Shown piece after piece: positions 34,184-39,865 of a stretch of DNA of 39,865 nucleotides. Within the stretch, counting starts at the first letter, position 1, and each line of letters opens with the position of its first letter. This DNA is from Alphaproteobacteria bacterium (GTDB lineage Bacteria; Pseudomonadota; Alphaproteobacteria; Rickettsiales; Rickettsiaceae), in the NCBI GenBank assembly GCA_030430995.1, contig JAUIKA010000002.1:1-39865 (forward strand), in the 5' to 3' direction. The position numbers were made by a program, and so were the translations under genes. Under the pieces are notes generated by a model, which saw only the letters and a program-made list of their open reading frames with translations, did not search any database and was not told where the DNA came from.

Positions 34184-35401
34184 TTAAGCAGGAACATCAT
34201 GACTTGATACGTCAACCACCACGTGGTCCGCAGAAGTTCCAACAAGAGATGTATGTGAAACCTGATGAGTTTCTCCATCTGCAGTCTGAACAGTCAACTT
34301 GCTATTCATGTCCGGCTTTGGAATTAATGTTGTGGAACTACCATCCAATGCCTTTTTAATGATAATATGCTGATTTCCTACAGAATCGGCAGCAGCACTA
34401 GCATGCACAACATCCGCCTTCGCAGGTGCAGCATGATGCTTCCAAAATTCTAATTTCTCTCCTATATCTTCGGCGCCTCTTGCAATGCTTGATGCTCCCT
34501 CTACTGTATAAGCTTTTAATCCTGCCACACCTTTTTGTATGGCAGATAGCATATCTACTCCATCTGCTTTCATAGCAGCACATAGAGATTTAAATTCTGA
34601 ACCAAGTAATTCTTGTATTTGCTCTGCATCTTCTTCTACTGCACCTCCTAACTCCACACCTTTTGCTTTTAAAAATGCTTTCAGTTTAGGAAAATCTTGA
34701 GTTGTTAAATCTTTTACTTTACCTATAATAAAATTAGCCAAATAGCTTTCCATTAGAGATAATTCTTTAGGTGGTATTATTTGCTTCAAAGCTTCAGGCA
34801 TGAATCCATCTACCGATTCAGCTATTAGAGGTTTGACTTCTTCCTGCATAAATTTCACCAGATATTTTTGGGCACCATTAAATGCCATATTGCTTATTTT
34901 ATCATAGAATTCTGATAAGATAGCTTCGTCATCACCCTTTTCTTCATAATGAGCTTTAAGAAAATTACATGTAGTTTTTAGACCACTTACAATTATATTC
35001 TCTAATGATTCTCGCACTTCAGGATTTACTTGAAACAAGGATGTAAATGCTTTTGCAAATTTAACAAAATACCCATCTTCACCTGTGAACATTTCTAATA
35101 TAGCATCTATAGTTATAGTTTCTTCTAACCTCTCAGCAATAGGATGCGTTACATTCATCTGCCACATAACATTCCATAACAAATGTAACTGCGCTATCTC
35201 TACTGTTTGAGCTTCTTTAGAAGATACCCCTTTTGTGGCTACTGTTTCTAATAACTTTTTAAGTGGTGCTTCTATTTCTGCGGTATATTGAGCATTTATT
35301 TCTGCTGGATCAGCAGCATTACCTGTAGTTTTTTTCACAGCTTGAGCTATGCCATTTTTTATATCTTTAGCCTGAGCCTCTATACGTGTTGTTGGAGCCA
35401 T
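34184..35401 (-). CDS. unrecognised helical protein, cluster member 1
   Basis: This 405-residue protein is not recognised. Residues 1-300 look like a helical bundle (AEIEAPLKKLLETVATKGVS; LLWNVMWQMNVTHPIAERLE; KLKAFLKAKGVELGGAVEED). From about 330 on the character changes to an Ala/His/Val/Ser/Thr-rich tail with strand-like pieces (KADVVHASAAADSVGNQHII; HTSLVGTSADHVVVDVSSHD). No signal peptide or membrane span is visible. Base composition is richer in G+C than housekeeping neighbours, like the autotransporter gene, which could mean strong expression or recent selection. It is first in a same-strand series of three unknown genes. No ribosome-binding site precedes its ATG. A secreted effector or structural protein are both possible; nothing proves either. 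Confidence 0.74.
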   Translation of the reverse strand: MAPTTRIEAQAKDIKNGIAQAVKKTTGNAADPAEINAQYTAEIEAPLKKLLETVATKGVSSKEAQTVEIAQLHLLWNVMWQMNVTHPIAERLEETITIDAILEMFTGEDGYFVKFAKAFTSLFQVNPEVRESLENIIVSGLKTTCNFLKAHYEEKGDDEAILSEFYDKISNMAFNGAQKYLVKFMQEEVKPLIAESVDGFMPEALKQIIPPKELSLMESYLANFIIGKVKDLTTQDFPKLKAFLKAKGVELGGAVEEDAEQIQELLGSEFKSLCAAMKADGVDMLSAIQKGVAGLKAYTVEGASSIARGAEDIGEKLEFWKHHAAPAKADVVHASAAADSVGNQHIIIKKALDGSSTTLIPKPDMNSKLTVQTADGETHQVSHTSLVGTSADHVVVDVSSHDVPA

Positions 35402-35494
35402 TATAATTAATAATTTGATTAATGCTTACAGAGTATCATTTTAGTTAATCCTAATCAATAATTATTTTAGAAAAAATTAAAAGCTGAATACTAC

Positions 35495-36202
35495 TCAAAA
35501 ATTAGAGGCTATTGTAAGAATAATAACCCCAACTGCACCCTGTTTTTTTAAAATCTTCACTATCTCAGAAGCAGTGGCTCCTGTACTGATTACATCATCA
35601 ACTATAATAATCTTCTTATTTTCTAAAGACATATCCCTACTTATTTTAAAGCTGCCTATAATATTTTCTTCCCTGCTTTTTCTACTAAGATTAGTTTGAG
35701 ATCTTGTAAATTTGGATTTTTTTATAACACTATTTAGTATGGGAATATTACTAACCTTACTTATCTCCCTTGCTAAAAGATATGAATGGTTATAATGCCT
35801 TGTTATTCGCCTTAAAAAATGCATAGGAATATAAGTAATATAGTCATATTCTAGAATGTCATCTTTATATCGCCTGAAAAGTATATCTGCAGAGAGCTTT
35901 GATATAACAGCTTTGTTATAATATTTAAAGTTATGTATAAGCCTTTTGCTGTCCTGGTTAAACTCAAATATGCTACGTAGAATATATTTTTGCTCACCTT
36001 TGCTACATCTTGCACATAGCATCTGCGGTAATTCAAACGCTAATGGCCTAGAGCAACTATTACAATATGGGTAAGATATGAGGCTCAGTTTTTTCCAACA
36101 ATCTATACATATTCCAGTTTTTTCTATTTCATTTTCTAAACATATAACGCATGCTATAGGGAAAAAGTAAGAAAATAAAGATTGAGCCACTTTTATTATC
36201 AT
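35495..36202 (-). CDS. comF: ComF-family phosphoribosyltransferase-like protein
   Basis: The 235-residue protein joins an N-terminal zinc-ribbon region, with cysteine pairs at 18/21, 32/35, 47/50 and 63/66, to a phosphoribosyltransferase-fold domain. That domain ends with the PRPP-binding motif KKIIIVDDVISTGATASEI. The conserved RNHSxLLA-like block appears as RRITRHYNHSYLLAREIS and the QT motif as RSQTNLSRKSREENI. ComF relatives take part in DNA uptake during natural transformation in some bacteria. In Rickettsiales their role is unknown. The divergent lipoprotein gene begins only 37 bases away. Confidence 0.9.
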   Translation of the reverse strand: MIIKVAQSLFSYFFPIACVICLENEIEKTGICIDCWKKLSLISYPYCNSCSRPLAFELPQMLCARCSKGEQKYILRSIFEFNQDSKRLIHNFKYYNKAVISKLSADILFRRYKDDILEYDYITYIPMHFLRRITRHYNHSYLLAREISKVSNIPILNSVIKKSKFTRSQTNLSRKSREENIIGSFKISRDMSLENKKIIIVDDVISTGATASEIVKILKKQGAVGVIILTIASNF

Positions 36203-36239
36203 AGTATCATTTCTTCATAACCTTTGAATTAAATAAAAC

Positions 36240-36395
36240 ATGAGACATTTTAATGCAATAATAATAGTTTTTATAGCCCTAGCTAGCATATTGTTTACCG
36301 GATGCAACAAAATGAAAGTAAAACCTGGACCAAAGAAGGTAGAACGCTCTTTAGAAACTCCGGATTTTTATACACCAAATGATAGTAAAAAATGA
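36240..36395 (+). CDS. small lipoprotein
   Basis: This 51-residue gene is easily missed. It starts at ATG 36240 with MRHFNAIIIVFIALASILFT, a signal peptide ending in a lipobox (LFTGC, Cys22), followed by a short Lys/Pro-rich mature part (KVKPGPKKVERSLETPDFYT) of about 29 residues. The stop overlaps the ATG of the M16 peptidase gene by four bases (ATGA), strong evidence that it is translated. It should be attached to the membrane by lipid at Cys22. It loosely resembles small lipoproteins such as LptM/YifL, but I see no diagnostic motif. Confidence 0.8.
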   Translation: MRHFNAIIIVFIALASILFTGCNKMKVKPGPKKVERSLETPDFYTPNDSKK

Positions 36396-37612
36396 TACAC
36401 ATTCTTTCTAATGGTTTAAAAGTACTTACTAGCCATATGCCCACAGCAGAATCTGTAACTATAAATATTTTGGTAAAACTGGGCAGCAGATATGAGGAAG
36501 AGAGCAAAAATGGAATTTGCCATTTCTTAGAGCATATGGCTTTTAAAGGTACAGATAGATATAGCTATAAAGAAATAGCAGAGATTTTTGACTCCATAGG
36601 TGGCTCTTTTAATGCATATACAAGTAAAGAACATACCGTTTATTACGCTAAGGTTCTAAAAGAAGATTGGCAAAAAGCCTTAGATATATTGCATGATATT
36701 ATTATGAACTCAACATATCCTCAAAAGGAGATAGATAAAGAAAAAATGGTTATATTCCAAGAAATAGCTAGGAATGAAGATAGCCCAGAAGATATTGTGT
36801 ATGATAATTTAATCAAATCTGTATATAGAGGGCAAGCTTTAGGGCGTTGCATACTTGGCAAACGTGAAATACTTTCTCAGTTAAGCAGAGAAGACTTCAT
36901 AGATTATGTTAAGCGCTACCATGTTGCAAATAACATTATAATTTCTGCAGCTGGTAACCTAGCAGAAGAAAAGTTATTGGATGCATGTGAGAAATACTTT
37001 GGTAATATAGCAAAAGGAAACATAAACCAATTCGAAAAAGCGCAGTATTACCATAGCAACATATCTCAGCAAAAAGATTTACAACAAACACATATAGCAA
37101 TAGCATATAAAAGTTGTGGATATATGGATATAGCCAAAAAAACACAAATAGATTTACTATCAATTATTATAGGGGGCGGGATATCCTCCCGTCTATTTCA
37201 AAAAATAAGAGAGGACCTAGCATTATGCTACTGCGTTGGCGCTAGTAACTATACATTTTCAGATGTAGGCATTTTTACTGTATATTTAGCAACGGAGCAT
37301 GATAAAGAGAAATTCGCTATTGAAAAAACTATTGCATTATTAAATAATTGCAGTTTCTTAGAAGAGGAGCTTGTTAGAGCAAAAAAACAATTACTCTCAA
37401 ATATCCTTATGGCATATGAATCTGCTAGCTATGTTTCCGCCTCTATGGCAAGGTTTTACTCTTCATACTCAAAATGCTTTTCAAAAGAAGAGTTATCTCA
37501 TCTAATTAATGATGTTACTATAGATAACATCTCTAAAGTAGCTAAAGATATATTTGAAGGAAAAGACTATTCCATATCTTTAGCAGGTCCTAAAGTAAAA
37601 GAAACCAACTAA
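36392..37612 (+). CDS. M16-family zinc metallopeptidase (processing-peptidase-like)
   Basis: The 406-residue protein has the inverted zinc motif HFLEH (His44, Glu47, His48) and the distal glutamate Glu124 in IFQEIARNED, 76 residues after His48 as expected. GGSFNAYTSKEHTVYYAKVL follows as in mitochondrial processing peptidase beta and bacterial homologues. The C-terminal half keeps GGGISSRLFQKIREDLALCY, the glycine-rich and R/Y motif of the second domain. It has no signal peptide, so it is probably cytoplasmic. Rickettsial members are the relatives of the mitochondrial peptidase; its substrates are unknown. It is coupled to the small lipoprotein gene by ATGA. Confidence 0.92.
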   Translation: MIHILSNGLKVLTSHMPTAESVTINILVKLGSRYEEESKNGICHFLEHMAFKGTDRYSYKEIAEIFDSIGGSFNAYTSKEHTVYYAKVLKEDWQKALDILHDIIMNSTYPQKEIDKEKMVIFQEIARNEDSPEDIVYDNLIKSVYRGQALGRCILGKREILSQLSREDFIDYVKRYHVANNIIISAAGNLAEEKLLDACEKYFGNIAKGNINQFEKAQYYHSNISQQKDLQQTHIAIAYKSCGYMDIAKKTQIDLLSIIIGGGISSRLFQKIREDLALCYCVGASNYTFSDVGIFTVYLATEHDKEKFAIEKTIALLNNCSFLEEELVRAKKQLLSNILMAYESASYVSASMARFYSSYSKCFSKEELSHLINDVTIDNISKVAKDIFEGKDYSISLAGPKVKETN

Positions 37613-37639
37613 AACCATTGATAATTAAATAAAAACATT

Positions 37640-39865
37640 ATGTCTTATAAAAAAGTTAACTCTAATCCAAATTTCCCAAAAGTTGAAGAAGAAATATTAA
37701 AATTCTGGGAAGAGAATAAAATTTTTGAAGAATCAGTCAGCAGCGCAAGCGCAGAAGACAGTTTCATATTCTATGATGGCCCTCCATTTGCTAATGGACT
37801 TCCACATTATGGACATTTGCTTACAGGCTATATAAAAGACGTATATGCTAGGTACCAAACAATGCTAGGAAAAAAAGTAGAGCGAAGATTTGGTTGGGAC
37901 TGCCATGGCTTGCCGGCTGAGATGCAAGCAGAAAAAGAATTAGGCGTATCTGGTAGAAAAGATATAGAAAAATATGGTATAGATAAATTTAATGCTCATT
38001 GCAAAGACTCTGTAATGAAATACACAGAGCAATGGCAAAAATATATAACCCGCCAAGGAAGATGGGTAGATTTTGACAATGACTATAAAACAATGGATAA
38101 AAGTTTTATGGAATCTGTATTATGGGCATTTAAAGAGCTATATAAGAAAGGGTATATATATGAAGCACAGAAAGTAGTCCCTTACTCTTGGGCGTGCCAA
38201 ACCGCACTTTCAAATTTTGAAACAAGGTTAGATAACTCTTATAGAGAGAGAGCTGATAAAGCTGTTACAATCAGGTTTGAAGCATGTGCCCACCCACTTG
38301 GAAGAAAGAATAAATGCTTCTTTGTAGCATGGACAACAACCCCATGGACATTGCCATCTAACTTAGCGTTAGCAGTTTGTGCAGATCTGAAGTACATATG
38401 TTTAGAAAAAGATGGAATTGATTATATAGTAGCGGATTTTGCAAAAGAGCAAATAGACGCAGAAATAGTAGAAGAATTTTCAGGCCAAAAAATAATAGGG
38501 ACAAAATATAAACCTATATTTGAATATTTTAAAGACCAAGAAAATGCATTTGTTATGCTTGAAGCAGATTTTGTAAATGAAGGGGAAGGTACAGGTATAG
38601 TACATATGGCGCCGGGTTTTGGTGAGGATGATAATATATTATGCTCAAAACATGGAATAGCAACAATTTGCCCAGTTGATGACTCTGGTAAGTTCACAAA
38701 GGAGATTCATGACTTTTCAGGGCAGCTAGTTTTTGATGCTAATGATGAGATAATAAAGAAATTAAAAATATTAGGCAACTGGCTAAAAACAGAGCAATAT
38801 CTGCATAATTACCCTCATTGTTGGCGCACAGACACACCACTGATATATAAAGCTGTTTCTTCTTGGTATGTAAAAGTAAGTGCTTTTAAAGATAGAATGT
38901 GTGAATTAAATAAGCAAATCAATTGGATACCAACACATGTAAAAGATGGACTTTTTGGAAAATGGCTTGAGAATGCAAGGGATTGGGCAATAAGCAGGCA
39001 TAGGTTCTGGGGCAGCCCTTTACCAATATGGCGCTCTGATGACACTAAATATCCAAGGACAGATGTATATGGCTCTATTGAAGAGATGGAAAAAGACTTT
39101 GGAGTAAAAGTTGAAGACCTGCATAGACCTTTTATAGATAAGCTTACAAGAAAAAATCCAGATGACCCAACAGGCAAATCTATAATGAGAAGAGTTGAAG
39201 ATGTATTTGACTGCTGGTTTGAAAGTGGATCTATGCCTTATAGCCAAGTCCACTACCCATTTGTAGAAAAAGATAAATTTGAAAATAATTTCCCTGCTGA
39301 CTTCATAGTGGAATACACCTCTCAAACAAGGGGCTGGTTTTATACATTAATGGTTCTTTCAACAGCATTATTTGACAAACCCCCTTTCCTAAACTGTATA
39401 TGCCATGGTGTTATATTAGATACAGAAGGCAAAAAGCTTTCAAAAAGATTAAATAACTACCCAGACCCATTTGAAATATTCAATAAATATGGCTCAGATG
39501 CTTTGCGTTACACTATACTTTCTTCTTCTGTTGCCAAGGGAAGCGAATTCCTAATAGACAAAGATGGGCAAATGGTTTATGACGCTATGCGCCTAAATTT
39601 AAAGCCATTATGGCAAGCGTATCATTTCTTTGTTATATATGCAGATGCAGATAAGGCTAAAGCTAATTTGATTCATAATGCAAAAGCAAAAATTGATATA
39701 TATATTTTATCTAAGCTGGCTATATGCATCAAAAAAATTAAAAGCCATATGGATGCCTATGACGCGCAGTTGGCATATGCTGAATATACTAATTTTATAG
39801 AAGTACTGAACAATTGGTACATCCGTAGGAATAGAGCAAGATTTTGGCGCTCTGGTATGGACGCT
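37640..39865 (+). CDS. ileS: isoleucyl-tRNA synthetase, eukaryal type (3' end outside window)
   Basis: The frame is open from ATG 37640 to the window edge (742 codons), so the C-terminus is missing. Class I signature HYGH is at residues 56-59 (GPPFANGLPHYGHLLTGYIK). The second signature is KLSKR at 599-603 (KKLSKRLNNYPDPFEIF), a variant of KMSKR. The WDCHGLPAEMQAEKELGV and EGEGTGIVHMAPGFGEDD blocks, the latter in the editing domain, match the eukaryal-type IleRS found in Rickettsiales and Chlamydiae rather than the ordinary bacterial type. WYIRRNRARFW marks the anticodon-binding part. It charges tRNA-Ile in the cytoplasm. No Shine-Dalgarno precedes the ATG. It follows the M16 peptidase gene by 27 bases. 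Confidence 0.95.
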   Translation, partial: MSYKKVNSNPNFPKVEEEILKFWEENKIFEESVSSASAEDSFIFYDGPPFANGLPHYGHLLTGYIKDVYARYQTMLGKKVERRFGWDCHGLPAEMQAEKELGVSGRKDIEKYGIDKFNAHCKDSVMKYTEQWQKYITRQGRWVDFDNDYKTMDKSFMESVLWAFKELYKKGYIYEAQKVVPYSWACQTALSNFETRLDNSYRERADKAVTIRFEACAHPLGRKNKCFFVAWTTTPWTLPSNLALAVCADLKYICLEKDGIDYIVADFAKEQIDAEIVEEFSGQKIIGTKYKPIFEYFKDQENAFVMLEADFVNEGEGTGIVHMAPGFGEDDNILCSKHGIATICPVDDSGKFTKEIHDFSGQLVFDANDEIIKKLKILGNWLKTEQYLHNYPHCWRTDTPLIYKAVSSWYVKVSAFKDRMCELNKQINWIPTHVKDGLFGKWLENARDWAISRHRFWGSPLPIWRSDDTKYPRTDVYGSIEEMEKDFGVKVEDLHRPFIDKLTRKNPDDPTGKSIMRRVEDVFDCWFESGSMPYSQVHYPFVEKDKFENNFPADFIVEYTSQTRGWFYTLMVLSTALFDKPPFLNCICHGVILDTEGKKLSKRLNNYPDPFEIFNKYGSDALRYTILSSSVAKGSEFLIDKDGQMVYDAMRLNLKPLWQAYHFFVIYADADKAKANLIHNAKAKIDIYILSKLAICIKKIKSHMDAYDAQLAYAEYTNFIEVLNNWYIRRNRARFWRSGMDA

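Noticed and set aside
1..39865. CRISPR arrays, tRNA or rRNA genes
   Set aside because: No regularly spaced repeat array was seen, and no cloverleaf or T-loop consensus was noticed by eye in the intergenic regions; a covariance search could still find a missed tRNA.

Overview
The window is AT-rich bacterial chromosome from an obligate intracellular member of the Rickettsiales. The clearest markers are a plastid/rickettsial-type ATP/ADP translocase (Tlc), a rickettsial-style VirB6 type IV secretion protein with an N-terminal lipobox, a large Sca/rOmp-like autotransporter, a eukaryal-type isoleucyl-tRNA synthetase, an FO gene set ordered a-c-b'-b, and several decaying pseudogenes. Gene order does not look like the genus Rickettsia itself as I know it. 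A related family such as Midichloriaceae is possible, but that is inference.

Layout. 1-5286: an IS630-type transposase relic, strong terminators, a 1395-residue autotransporter on the minus strand, and a 620-base upstream region with repeats. 5287-10027 (minus): an apparent operon of AsmA/DUF3971-like protein, HtrA-like secreted protease and ferredoxin-NADP reductase. 10022-12646 (plus): a lone virB6. 12892-14022 (minus): two orphan genes. 14334-17632 (plus): an MFS permease, an unknown protein, a secreted intradiol-dioxygenase-fold protein lacking most iron ligands, and a broken TPR gene. 17722-21603 (minus): lepA, tlc and gmk. 21661-27477 (plus): a dense run of dsbA-like, atpB, atpE, b', b, an ABC ATPase, two membrane-anchored proteins (one HemY-like) and miaA. 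27478-28559: decayed DNA with at least one multi-lesion pseudogene. 28677-30101 (minus): a lone NuoM/NuoN/MrpD-like antiporter subunit. 30161-32297 (minus): overlapping infA, maf, yebC and rlmB-like methyltransferase genes. 32397-35401 (minus): three unrecognised, mostly helical proteins. 35495-36202 (minus): comF. 36240-39865 (plus): a small lipoprotein gene overlapping an M16 peptidase gene, then ileS running off the window.

How they fit together. Translation and tRNA/rRNA modification genes (lepA, infA, miaA, rlmB-like, ileS, yebC) are mixed with energy-parasitism genes (tlc next to gmk; the FO sector) and with host-interaction or envelope genes (autotransporter, VirB6, HtrA-like protease, DsbA-like protein, small lipoprotein). 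The best candidates for something undescribed are the three-gene cluster at 32397-35401, together with the orphan at 12892-13755 that shares an identical 14-base translation-initiation leader with one cluster member, and the degenerate intradiol-dioxygenase-fold secreted protein at 16557-17186. Functions of these are not established here.
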